Shown here: piece by piece, positions 1 to 7,789 of the stretch
Position numbering within the stretch: position 1 is the first letter of the stretch
Layout of the letters: each line of letters starts with the position of its first letter
Source: Gemmatimonadaceae bacterium
Lineage (GTDB): Bacteria; Gemmatimonadota; Gemmatimonadetes; Gemmatimonadales; Gemmatimonadaceae
Direction of reading: 5' to 3'
DNA: 64,000 nt
Assembly: GCA_011525845.1 (NCBI GenBank)
Contig: WYBP01000017.1
Span: 186,001-250,000 of the forward strand
Position numbers and translations under genes: made by a program
Notes under the pieces: generated by a model
Told to the model about the DNA's origin: nothing
The model's database searches: none
What the model saw: only the letters and a program-made list of their open reading frames with translations

Positions 1-797
1 GCGACGCGGTGATCGCCTGGAACTTCCGCTCCGACCGGATGCGCCAGATCGTCCGCGCGATGGCCATCGACGGGTTCGACGGGTTCGACGTCCGCGACCG
101 TCCGCGCCTGCACGTGGCGACGATGACGCAGTACGACCAGACCTTCGGCCTCCCGGTGGCCTTCGAGCCCTTCTCCATGACCCGGATCGTCGCCGAGGTG
201 CTGCAGGAGGCGCGGATGACCACGCTGCGCACCGCCGAGACCGAGAAGTACCCGCACGTGACCTACTTCTTCAATGGCGGGAACGAGGTGCCCTACCGCG
301 GCGAGGACCGCCGGCTCGTCCCCAGCCAGAAGGTCGCGACCTACGACCTGATGCCGGAAATGAGTGCGCCGGGTATCACGGATGTGCTCTGCCAGGCGAT
401 CGAGGCGCGCTCGCACCATTTCACGCTCTGCAACTACGCCAACGGCGACATGGTGGGGCACAGCGGCAACCTCGCGGCCACGATCAAGGCGTGCGAGGTC
501 GTGGACCAGCAACTGGCGCGCATCCTGGCGGCGGCCGGGCGTTCCGGCGCGCGGCTGCTGATCACGGCGGACCACGGCAACTGCGAGATGATGATCGACC
601 CCGAGACCGGTGGGCCCCACACGGCCCACACCACCAACCCCGTGCCCCTCGTGCTCGTCGACGAGGGCGTCACCCATCCGTTGCGCGCCGGCGGCGCGCT
701 GTGCGACATCGGACCCACCGTGCTGGCGATGCTGGGCGTCGACGCCCCGGCAGAGATGACCGGCCAGGACCTGAGACTCATCGGAGTGACCGCGTGA
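1..797 (+). CDS. gpmI: 2,3-bisphosphoglycerate-independent phosphoglycerate mutase, C-terminal part
   Basis: Partial gene: its 5' end lies before the window, and the reading frame is already open at base 3. The enzyme interconverts 3- and 2-phosphoglycerate in glycolysis and gluconeogenesis in the cytoplasm. The visible part has the AWNFRSDRMRQI segment, an EKYPHVTYFFNGG motif and the metal-binding ITADHGNCEMM plus GPHTAHTTNPVP motifs, all characteristic of the alkaline-phosphatase-fold iPGM family. The stop overlaps the GTG start of the next gene by 4 nt, so the two are probably translationally coupled. Recognition is secure; only the N-terminal part is unseen. Confidence 0.95.
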   Translation, partial: DAVIAWNFRSDRMRQIVRAMAIDGFDGFDVRDRPRLHVATMTQYDQTFGLPVAFEPFSMTRIVAEVLQEARMTTLRTAETEKYPHVTYFFNGGNEVPYRGEDRRLVPSQKVATYDLMPEMSAPGITDVLCQAIEARSHHFTLCNYANGDMVGHSGNLAATIKACEVVDQQLARILAAAGRSGARLLITADHGNCEMMIDPETGGPHTAHTTNPVPLVLVDEGVTHPLRAGGALCDIGPTVLAMLGVDAPAEMTGQDLRLIGVTA

Positions 798-1489
798 CCC
801 GTCGTCTGCTCGTTCCCAGCATCGCGTTCCTGATCGCCGGCCCGCTCGGCGCACAAGTCGGCTACCCGCCCGAGAAGAGTCCCTACGAGGACCTGCTCGG
901 CAAGCAGGCCGTGACCTATGGCGTGGGGCTCTTCGTCCCCGGCGGCGACCCCGCCGGCGTCGGGCCCGGCAACGCCATCATGGTCAGCGGCCGCTACGAG
1001 CTCAAACTCTCAAACGCCCTCTGGCTGAACACCAGGCTGGGCTACGTGCCGAGCGCGATGCGCGTGGTGAAGGACCCGCTCTTCTCCGACGCGCTCCGCA
1101 TCTACGGGGCGCAGATCGACCAGTACGTGATCGGGGACGCCTCGTTCGGGGTGAACCTCACCGGGAACAAGTCGTGGCGGCGCGTCGTGCCACAGGTGCA
1201 CGGCGGGTTCGGCTTCATCTCCACGCTCGGCGAGGAGTACGACCTCGGCGCCTACCGATTCGGCACCAAGTTCCAGCTGAACTACGGCCTCTCCGCGCGC
1301 ATCGTCACGCGCGGCGCGTGGGAGGTGCAGGCCGACCTCACGCACATGTTCTGGAAGTACAAGTACCCGGCGGACTACGCGGGCGACGGCGGTACCACGG
1401 ACACCAGCATCCTCGGTGACCGCTCCACCTCGCCCTGGAAGGGGAACGCGATCCTGACCTTCGGCGTCAGCCGGTTCTTCTTCCGCTGA
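794..1489 (+). CDS. Secreted outer-membrane beta-barrel-like protein, function unknown
   Basis: 231 residues from a GTG start that overlaps the gpmI stop. The start is chosen because it begins directly with a signal peptide (TRRLLVPSIAFLIAGPLGA, cleavage likely before AQVG). The mature part alternates hydrophobic and polar residues and ends in ILTFGVSRFFFR with a terminal aromatic/Arg, as outer-membrane barrels do. No catalytic motif is visible. It overlaps the downstream tetrahydropterin-synthase-like gene by one base (TGATG). Located in the outer membrane by inference; ligand unknown. A longer in-frame reading upstream exists but runs inside gpmI and is a shadow. Confidence 0.7.
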   Translation: MTRRLLVPSIAFLIAGPLGAQVGYPPEKSPYEDLLGKQAVTYGVGLFVPGGDPAGVGPGNAIMVSGRYELKLSNALWLNTRLGYVPSAMRVVKDPLFSDALRIYGAQIDQYVIGDASFGVNLTGNKSWRRVVPQVHGGFGFISTLGEEYDLGAYRFGTKFQLNYGLSARIVTRGAWEVQADLTHMFWKYKYPADYAGDGGTTDTSILGDRSTSPWKGNAILTFGVSRFFFR

Positions 1490-1914
1490 TGACGCCGCGC
1501 GCCTCGCTCACCCGGCGCGTGACCTTCTCGGCGGCGCACCGCTACCGCCGGCCGGAGTGGGACGACGCGCGCAATGAGGCGACCTTCGGACCCTGCGCGC
1601 GGAAGAACTGGCACGGGCACACCTACGTCTGCGACGTGACCGTCTCGGGCGCCGTGGACCCGGTCACCGGATTCTGTGCCGACCTGGGTGCGCTGGACCG
1701 TGTGCTGCGCTCGCGCGTGGTGGAGGTGCTCGACCACCGGAACCTCGTGCTCGACGTCCCGGCGTTCGCGGAGGGGAAGCTCATCCCGACCACCGAGAAC
1801 CTGGCCTGGTGGATCGCGCGAGAGGTGCAGGACGCGCTCGGCGCCTCGGCCCGCGTCTCCCGCGTGCGCGTGGCCGAGGAGCCCGGGCTCTGGGCCGAGG
1901 TCGAACCGGCGTGA
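1489..1914 (+). CDS. 6-pyruvoyl-tetrahydropterin synthase / 6-carboxytetrahydropterin synthase family protein
   Basis: 141 residues. The family converts dihydroneopterin triphosphate to 6-pyruvoyl- or 6-carboxy-tetrahydropterin, the latter (QueD) for queuosine-type deazapurines. The zinc-binding and active-site pattern is clear: FSAAHRYRRPEW near residue 11, then CARKNWHGHTY with the active Cys followed by the HxH zinc ligands, DLGALDRVL, LDHRNL and a PTTENLAWWI segment. ATG overlaps the previous stop (TGATG), and the next gene starts by overlapping this stop. No queC or queE is adjacent, so whether it serves queuosine or another pterin route cannot be decided here. Its place in a molybdopterin operon is suggestive but unproven. 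Confidence 0.85.
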   Translation: MTPRASLTRRVTFSAAHRYRRPEWDDARNEATFGPCARKNWHGHTYVCDVTVSGAVDPVTGFCADLGALDRVLRSRVVEVLDHRNLVLDVPAFAEGKLIPTTENLAWWIAREVQDALGASARVSRVRVAEEPGLWAEVEPA

Positions 1915-2642
1915 CGCGGTTGCGGGAGGGCGCGGCGAGCCTCGACGCGGTGGATGAGGTCCCCGTCTGGCTCGAGGTGAACGGCGAGCCGGCGGTGACC
2001 TGGATGTGCACGCCCGACCAGCTCGACGCGCTCGTGGTCGGCTGGTGCTACGGCGAGGGATACATCGACAGCCGCGCCGACCTCCTCACCATGCGCCCCT
2101 GTGCGAAGGAACCGGGCTTCTGGGTCACGGTCCCGGCCGAGCGGTTCGAGACGGTGGAGGGGCAGGAGCGGCGGCGGGTGCTCGCCTCGGGATGCGGGGC
2201 CGTGACGACCATCCTCGGGTCGCTGAGCAGCGTGCCGCGGCGCGCCGCGCGCCCGCCGGTGCCCGACCTCGCGCAGACGCGCGTGCTCTTCAAGGCGCTC
2301 TTCGCGCGCGGGGAGCGCTACCAGAGCACCGGGGGGATCCACGCGGCCGCGCTCACCGACGGCGAGACGCTGCTCACCCACGCCGAGGACATCGGGCGTC
2401 ACAACGCGGTGGACAAGGTGCTCGGCGCGCGCCTCCTCGCGGGGGAACGCCCGGACGACCTGATCCTCCTCGTGACGGGGCGGATATCGGGGGAGCTCGC
2501 GTTCAAGGCCGCCCGCGCGCGGATCGCCGTGGTCGCGACGCCCTCGGTGCCGAGCACCATCGCGGTGGACATCGCCAAGGCCGCAGGGATGATCCTCGTG
2601 GGACGTGCGGTCTCCGGAGCCCCGCAGGTCTGGGAGCCATGA
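1911..2642 (+). CDS. fdhD: FdhD, sulfurtransferase for formate dehydrogenase
   Basis: 243 residues from GTG at 1911; longer in-frame starts lie inside the upstream gene and read as Arg/Gly-rich shadow, so they were discarded. FdhD passes sulfur from IscS to the Mo-bis-MGD cofactor before insertion into formate dehydrogenase. Diagnostic motifs: GGIHAAAL, HAEDIGRHNAVDKVLG and TGRISGELAFKAARA. The loop that carries CxxC in the E. coli protein reads SGCGAV here, keeping only the first Cys. Operon partners mobA and mobB fit a bis-MGD role. No formate dehydrogenase gene is present in this window. Confidence 0.93.
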   Translation: MTRLREGAASLDAVDEVPVWLEVNGEPAVTWMCTPDQLDALVVGWCYGEGYIDSRADLLTMRPCAKEPGFWVTVPAERFETVEGQERRRVLASGCGAVTTILGSLSSVPRRAARPPVPDLAQTRVLFKALFARGERYQSTGGIHAAALTDGETLLTHAEDIGRHNAVDKVLGARLLAGERPDDLILLVTGRISGELAFKAARARIAVVATPSVPSTIAVDIAKAAGMILVGRAVSGAPQVWEP

Positions 2643-3250
2643 GCTGCACGGGCGTCATCCTCGCCGGAGGGGGCGCGTCGCGCTACGGGGGACGGCCGAA
2701 GGGGCTCGAGCGCGTCGGGGGTGAGCGGATCATCGACCGCGTCGCGCGTGCGCTGGCGGGGGCGACGGACACGCTCCTCGTGATCGCGAACGCACCCGGC
2801 GCCCAGGACTGGATGCCGGGCGTGCGCGTGGCCGGGGACCTCCGGCCGGGCGAGGGCGCGCTGGGCGGGTTGCATGCGGCGCTGGCCCACGCCGGCACCG
2901 ACATCGTGCTCGTCGCGTGGGACATGCCGTTCGTGCCCGCGACGCTGCTGCGCGAGCTGCGCGAACGCGGCGAGCGGGAGGGCGTCGACGCCCTGCTCCC
3001 CGAGAGCGACGGATCACGTCGCGGCGTCGAGCCGCTCTGCGCCTGGTACTCGGCGCGCTGCCTCCCGGGCGTCGAGGCCGCCCTGGACGCGGGGGACCGG
3101 CGCGTGGTCGCCTTCCACGCGCAGGTCGCGACGCGGCGACTGACCCTCGAGGAGGTGGGCGCGTTCGGGGACCCGGCGCTCCTGTTCGGGAACGTGAACA
3201 CGCCCGAGGACCTCGCGCGGGCGGAGCGACAGGTGGCGGCGCATGGATGA
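2639..3250 (+). CDS. mobA: Molybdenum cofactor guanylyltransferase
   Basis: 203 residues. Transfers GMP from GTP to molybdopterin to give Mo-MGD in the cytoplasm. The N-terminal nucleotide-binding signature VILAGGGASRYGGRPKGL, the GALGGLHAAL motif and the metal-binding VAWDMPFV segment (DMP) are all present, and FGNVNTPEDL near the C-terminus is the usual MobA ending. ATG overlaps the fdhD stop by 4 nt, and the end overlaps mobB by 8 nt. Length is normal for the family. Confidence 0.95.
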   Translation: MSCTGVILAGGGASRYGGRPKGLERVGGERIIDRVARALAGATDTLLVIANAPGAQDWMPGVRVAGDLRPGEGALGGLHAALAHAGTDIVLVAWDMPFVPATLLRELRERGEREGVDALLPESDGSRRGVEPLCAWYSARCLPGVEAALDAGDRRVVAFHAQVATRRLTLEEVGAFGDPALLFGNVNTPEDLARAERQVAAHG

Positions 3251-3815
3251 CCGCGTGGATGGCCGCATGGATGGCCGTGCGGCGTTGCCGCCGATGCTGG
3301 CGGTCGTCGGTCGCAAGCACTCGGGGAAGACGACGCTGGTGGTGCGGCTCTCGGCGGAGCTCACGCGCCGCGGTCACCGCGTGATGACGCTCAAGCACGG
3401 CTCGCACACCTTCAACCTCGACCCGGAAGCGACGGACACGTATCGTCACTACCACGAGGGGAACGCCGAGCGCGTGGCGATGTCCTCCCCCGACAAGTTC
3501 GCGCTGGTGATGCGCTGGGAGCAGGAGCTCCCACCGGAGGAGATCGTCGCGCGGCACCTGGCGGATGCCGACCTCGTGCTCTGCGAGGGGTTCAAGGCGT
3601 CGGCGATCCCGAAGGTCGAGATCTTCCGGCGCGACGCGCATGAGTCGCCGCTCTTCGACGCGGCGCTGCCGAACGCGGCGAGCTGGCGGGCGATGGTGTC
3701 GGACGCCGAACCGGCGTCCTTCGCCGGCAGGCGCTTCGACCTCGAGACACCGGGGTGGCTGGACGCGCTCGCCGACTGGGTGGAGCACGAGTTCCTCAAG
3801 GGAGGTCAGCGATGA
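3243..3815 (+). CDS. mobB: Molybdopterin-guanine dinucleotide biosynthesis adapter MobB
   Basis: 190 residues; GTP-binding P-loop protein that assists MobA. Walker A is VGRKHSGKTTLV; LKHGSHTFNLD, an ADLVLCEGFKASAIPKVEI segment and the C-terminal YxxxxxL-type end match MobB. The first about 17 residues (MDDRVDGRMDGRAALPP) are not family-like, so an internal start near 3294 (MLAVVGRKH) is possible; ATG 3243 is kept because it overlaps mobA as the other genes do. The stop overlaps the dacB start by 4 nt. Confidence 0.93.
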   Translation: MDDRVDGRMDGRAALPPMLAVVGRKHSGKTTLVVRLSAELTRRGHRVMTLKHGSHTFNLDPEATDTYRHYHEGNAERVAMSSPDKFALVMRWEQELPPEEIVARHLADADLVLCEGFKASAIPKVEIFRRDAHESPLFDAALPNAASWRAMVSDAEPASFAGRRFDLETPGWLDALADWVEHEFLKGGQR

Positions 3816-5371
3816 TCGGGCGATCGACGACGAAGGCCATCGGGGTGGCAGCGCTCCTCGGCGTGCTGGCGTGCCAGACGCCGGTCTCGCTCGAGCCGGC
3901 GCCCGTCGCCGCCACTCGCGAGGCGGCGCCACGCCCGGCGCCCGCGAACGCGCCGCGTCCGGCACCGACGCACCCGGCCCTGCGTCACTTCGCCGACTCG
4001 CTGCTCTCCGACCCGATGTTCCGGTCCGCGAACTGGGGCGTGCTGATCGTCGATCCCACCGACGGGGACACGCTCTACTCCCGCAACGCGGGCAAGCTCT
4101 TCATGCCGGCGTCCAACCAGAAGCTGCTCACGGGCGCGGTGGCGCTCGCGGAACTGGGCGCGGGCTTCCGCTTCGAGACGCAGGTGCTCGGCGCCGCCTA
4201 TCCCGTGAACGGGATCCTCACCGGCGACCTGGCCGTGGTCGGGAGCGGGGACCCCTCGGTGAGCGACTCGCTCGCCGGCAGCGCGCTGGCGCCGCTCCGC
4301 GCCCTCGCCGACTCGCTCGCGGCGCGGGGCATCAAGGAGATCACGGGAAGACTGATCCGCGGAGCGGATGTCTTCCCCGACAGCTCCCTCGGCTTCGGGT
4401 GGGCGTGGGACGACCTCGACTACGGCTACTCGGCACCCGTGGACGAACTCTTCTTCAACGAGGGGTTCGCGACCGTCACCGTGTATGGCGGTGACCGTCC
4501 GGGCGCGCCGGTGCGCATCCGCACGGCGCCCGCCACCACCCTGCCGCGGATCGGGCGGGTGGACGTGGTGACGGGGATGCACTGTTGCATGGAGCGCTCC
4601 CGCGTGCAGTGGCAGGGGGACCTGCGCGGACGGCACCCGGTGGTGGACCTCCGCGGCTCGGTGCGCCCCCGCGACTCGGTGACGGTTACCGTCGCGCTGC
4701 GCCACGCCTCCGGCGCCTGGCTCGACGCGTTCGCGGAGGTGCTCGCGGAGCGCGGGATCGTGGTGCACGGCGGCGTCGAGCCCGACGCCCTCGCGGACAC
4801 CAGCGGGATGTCGGTGCTCGCCACGCGGCGCTCCCCCCCGCTCGCCGAGATCCTCGCGCGGTTCGAGAAGCCCTCCCAGAACCAGATCGGCGAGCTCCTC
4901 TTCAAGACGCTCGGTCGCGTGCGCACCGGCTCGGGCACGGCGGACAGCGGCCGCGTGGTGGTCGAACGCCAGCTCCTGGCCTGGGGGGCGGACAGCGCGG
5001 GCTTCGCCGTGCGCGACGGGAGCGGGCTCTCGCGGCACAACTACGTCTCGCCCGAGACGATCGTCCGCCTGCTGGACGCGATGCGGCGGCGGCCGGACTT
5101 CGACGTCTTCTACCAGGCGCTCCCCCTGGCCGGCGTGGAGGGCACGCTGGACAAGCGCATGCTGGGGACGCCCGCCGAGCGGAATGTGCGCGCGAAGACC
5201 GGAACGCTCGACAAGGCGCGCGCGCTCTCGGGGTACGTGACCGCCGCGGACGGGCGGCTCCTCCTCTTCTCGATGATCGCGAACAACCACGTGGTCGCCA
5301 ATCGCGAGGTGGAGCGGGTGCAGGACGCGCTGCTGGCGCGCCTCGCGGCCCTTCGCGCCGGGGACCGCTGA
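3812..5371 (+). CDS. dacB: D-alanyl-D-alanine carboxypeptidase/endopeptidase, PBP4 type
   Basis: 519 residues, peptidase family S13, a periplasmic enzyme that trims peptidoglycan. The N-terminus looks like a lipoprotein signal (GVAALLGVLAC, Cys21), followed by a Pro/Ala linker. Catalytic motifs are SNQK (Ser101-Lys104), SRHN in DGSGLSRHNYVSP, and KTG in AKTGTLDKA. A large insert between the first and second motifs is typical of PBP4. It sits inside the molybdopterin operon, coupled to mobB upstream and moeA downstream by 4- and 1-nt overlaps, an unusual context for a cell-wall enzyme. Confidence 0.93.
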   Translation: MIGRSTTKAIGVAALLGVLACQTPVSLEPAPVAATREAAPRPAPANAPRPAPTHPALRHFADSLLSDPMFRSANWGVLIVDPTDGDTLYSRNAGKLFMPASNQKLLTGAVALAELGAGFRFETQVLGAAYPVNGILTGDLAVVGSGDPSVSDSLAGSALAPLRALADSLAARGIKEITGRLIRGADVFPDSSLGFGWAWDDLDYGYSAPVDELFFNEGFATVTVYGGDRPGAPVRIRTAPATTLPRIGRVDVVTGMHCCMERSRVQWQGDLRGRHPVVDLRGSVRPRDSVTVTVALRHASGAWLDAFAEVLAERGIVVHGGVEPDALADTSGMSVLATRRSPPLAEILARFEKPSQNQIGELLFKTLGRVRTGSGTADSGRVVVERQLLAWGADSAGFAVRDGSGLSRHNYVSPETIVRLLDAMRRRPDFDVFYQALPLAGVEGTLDKRMLGTPAERNVRAKTGTLDKARALSGYVTAADGRLLLFSMIANNHVVANREVERVQDALLARLAALRAGDR

Positions 5372-6627
5372 TGCTCGAGGTGGGCGACGCGGTCGCGCGC
5401 ATCCTGGAGGGCGTCGCGCCGCTCGCCGCGGAGGAGGTGGCGCTCCGGGATGCCGTCGGTCGCGTCCTCGCGGCCGACGTGCGCTCCCCGATCACGCTGC
5501 CGCACTGGACCAACTCGGCCATGGACGGCTACGCCGTGCGTGGCGCGGACATCGCGGGGGCGAGTGCCGACCGACCCGTCGTGCTCCCGGTGCTGGGGAC
5601 CATCGCGGCCGGTGCCTTCCCGACTCGCCCCGTCGGCCCGATGACGGCGACGCGGATCATGACGGGCGCCCCCCTGCCCGACGGCGCGGACACGGTCGTG
5701 CGCGTGGAGGACACCGACGGCGGGCTGGAGCGCGTCCGCGTCCTGAAGGACCGTGATGCGGGGAAGAACATCCGGCTGCGGGGCGAGGACCTCACCGAGG
5801 GGGCGATCGCGCTCCCGCGCGGCATGCCCGTCGGCGCCGCGCAGGTGGGGATCCTCGCGTCCGTCGGCGCGGCCGCCGTGCGCGTGCACCGGCGACCGCG
5901 CGTCGCGATCCTCGGTTCCGGCGACGAGCTGGTGGACATCGACCGGTTCGACGAGGTGCGCGCGGGACGCAAGATCGTGAGCTCGAACTCCTACACGCTG
6001 GAGGCGCTCGTCCGCACCTCCGGCGGCGAGCCCCTGGTACTCGGGAACAGCGCCGACACGCTCGAGGCGATGCGGGCCCTGCTGGAGCGCGCCGTCGCCG
6101 CCGCACCCGACCTGATCGTCACCTCGGCCGGCGTGTCGGTGGGGGAGTTCGACCACACGCGCGCCGCACTCGAGGCGATGGGGGCGCGCATGCGGTTCTG
6201 GAAGGTGCGCATGCGCCCCGGAGCCCCCCTCGGCTTCGGACACATCGGCGACATCCCCTGGGTCGGGCTCCCCGGGAACCCCGTGTCGGCGATGGTCACC
6301 TTCGAGCTGTACGTGCGCCCGGTGGTGCGCCGCATGCTGGGGCACACGCGACTCCACCGCCGAGCCGTGCAGGTGCGGCTCGAGGAGCCGGTGCGGATCG
6401 GCGCCTCGCTCACGCATTTCTTCCGCGCGATCGTCACGCCACGCGCGGACGGCACGCTCGGCGCACGGCTCACCGGGCCCCAGGGATCGGGGATCCTCAC
6501 CTCGATGTCGCTGGCGAACGCCTTGCTCGTGGTACCCGCGGACCGTCCGGAGGTCGGCACCGGCGAGACGCTCTCCGCGCTCCTCCTCACCGAGGACGCG
6601 GGGATGGCCGAGGGCTTCGCCCTCTGA
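5371..6627 (+). CDS. moeA: Molybdopterin molybdenumtransferase
   Basis: 418 residues, normal length. Inserts molybdate into adenylylated molybdopterin. Evidence: the TNSAMDGYAVR motif, RIMTGAPLPDGADTVVRVED, the GSGDELVD loop, SAGVSVGEFDHTR and GLPGNPVSAMVTFEL, in the expected order, followed by a short C-terminal domain IV. ATG overlaps the dacB stop. With mobA, mobB and fdhD it makes a late-Moco operon; the early genes (moaA, moaC, moaE, moaD) are not in the window. Confidence 0.95.
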   Translation: MLEVGDAVARILEGVAPLAAEEVALRDAVGRVLAADVRSPITLPHWTNSAMDGYAVRGADIAGASADRPVVLPVLGTIAAGAFPTRPVGPMTATRIMTGAPLPDGADTVVRVEDTDGGLERVRVLKDRDAGKNIRLRGEDLTEGAIALPRGMPVGAAQVGILASVGAAAVRVHRRPRVAILGSGDELVDIDRFDEVRAGRKIVSSNSYTLEALVRTSGGEPLVLGNSADTLEAMRALLERAVAAAPDLIVTSAGVSVGEFDHTRAALEAMGARMRFWKVRMRPGAPLGFGHIGDIPWVGLPGNPVSAMVTFELYVRPVVRRMLGHTRLHRRAVQVRLEEPVRIGASLTHFFRAIVTPRADGTLGARLTGPQGSGILTSMSLANALLVVPADRPEVGTGETLSALLLTEDAGMAEGFAL

Positions 6628-6635
6628 CGCGCCGC

Positions 6636-7337
6636 ATGCGTGAGGCGCTCGCCGCGCTCGAGCACCGGTTCATGCTCACCGAGCACCCCGTGCTGCTCGG
6701 CGGGCGGGTCGTGGTGCTCGACAAGCCGCGCAACTCCGACGACCTGATCAGCGAGGTCGACTACGCGCGCGACGAACGCCTGCCGTACTGGGCGGACCTC
6801 TGGCCCGCGGCCGCCGTGCTCGCCGAGGCCGTGATCACGGCCGGCGAGGCACCACCGCGGCCCGACGGCGGTCGCCCGCGGGCGCTCGAACTCGGCTGCG
6901 GACTCGGCCTCGGGAGCATCGCCGCGATGCTCTCCGGGTACGACGTCACCGCGACCGACTACTACGAGGACGCGCTCCTCTTCACGGCGCGCAACGCCGT
7001 CCGCGCGACCGGGGCGGAGCCGACACTCCGGATGGTGGACTGGCGCGACCTGCCGACCGACCTTGGCACCTTCGACCTCGTCCTCGGCGCCGACGTGCTC
7101 TACGAGCGGGCGCACGCCGCGCTCGTCGCGGAGACCGTGCAGGCGGCGCTGGCGCCGGGCGGGCACATGCTGCTCGCCGACCAGGGGCGGCTCGGCCTGG
7201 CGTCGTTCCTCGAGGAGATGCGCGCGCGCGGGTTCGCGCACGAGGCGCTGCACACCGCTCCACCACCGGCCCCCGCCGAGGCGCCGGAGAACTCCCGCCT
7301 CGCCCCGATCACCGTCTACCGCCTTCGCCATGTCTGA
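6636..7337 (+). CDS. SAM-dependent class I methyltransferase (METTL/Methyltransf_16-like)
   Basis: 233 residues. Motif I is LELGCGLGLG at residues 84-93, followed by acidic motif II VTATDYYEDAL, a DWRD motif and a DLVLGADVLYE motif IV. The preceding PYWADLWPAA stretch is typical of the lysine/nicotinamide methyltransferase-like group. The substrate (protein lysine or small molecule) cannot be told. It follows moeA by 8 nt and overlaps the next gene by 8 nt. Confidence 0.82.
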   Translation: MREALAALEHRFMLTEHPVLLGGRVVVLDKPRNSDDLISEVDYARDERLPYWADLWPAAAVLAEAVITAGEAPPRPDGGRPRALELGCGLGLGSIAAMLSGYDVTATDYYEDALLFTARNAVRATGAEPTLRMVDWRDLPTDLGTFDLVLGADVLYERAHAALVAETVQAALAPGGHMLLADQGRLGLASFLEEMRARGFAHEALHTAPPPAPAEAPENSRLAPITVYRLRHV

Positions 7338-7788
7338 CTTCCCGCTGAGTCTCGGCCAGATCGGCACGATCCTCTTCTTCGGCGGGTTCGTGGTCTGGAC
7401 CTTCCGCTGGGTCGGCCGGAACCTCCGGGCCCAGATCGGGGAATCCAGCGCGCGCCCGAAGGCCTCTCCCCTCAGCGCCATCGAGATCGAGTCGGTGGTG
7501 GCGCGTGGGCTCGCGCAGCCTGCGGAGCTCTTCAACATGAGCCCCGCGCAGCAGCGCTTCCTCGCCGAGACGGCCGCCTCGATGGAGAAGATCGCGCCGC
7601 GCCCATCGCAGGGAGCGCCGCCGGTGGACTCCGCGCCGCCCCGCACGCACTGCCCGGCCTGCGGGGTGCTCGTCGAGAACCTTCCCCAGCGGACCCCCTG
7701 GCGATGCGAGTGCACCGCCTGCGGCGCCGCGCTCGTGCTGCGGCGCGATGGTCAGCGCTTCGTGATCAGCTTCTCGCCGCGGGACTGA
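7330..7788 (+). CDS. Small membrane protein with C-terminal zinc ribbon, function unknown
   Basis: 152 residues. One transmembrane helix near residues 9-27 (IGTILFFGGFVVWTFRWVG), then a soluble linker, then a zinc-ribbon-like end with CPACG and, about 20 residues on, CECTACG. It overlaps the methyltransferase gene, so it is the last gene of the operon; the next gene is convergent with one base between stops. I do not recognise the family. Confidence 0.65.
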   Translation: MSDFPLSLGQIGTILFFGGFVVWTFRWVGRNLRAQIGESSARPKASPLSAIEIESVVARGLAQPAELFNMSPAQQRFLAETAASMEKIAPRPSQGAPPVDSAPPRTHCPACGVLVENLPQRTPWRCECTACGAALVLRRDGQRFVISFSPRD

Positions 7789-7789
7789 C

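Noticed and set aside
434-856. Long antisense open frames throughout the window (for example 434-856, 6761-6949, 10789-11658)
   Set aside because: In a 70% GC genome the opposite frames of real genes stay open for long stretches. Their translations are Arg/Ala/Pro-rich with no domain motif, while the overlapping frame carries recognisable protein families.
1809-1911. Longer FdhD beginning at 1809
   Set aside because: The extra 34 residues are Arg/Gly-rich shadow of the tetrahydropterin-synthase gene; GTG at 1911 overlaps that gene's stop like its neighbours.
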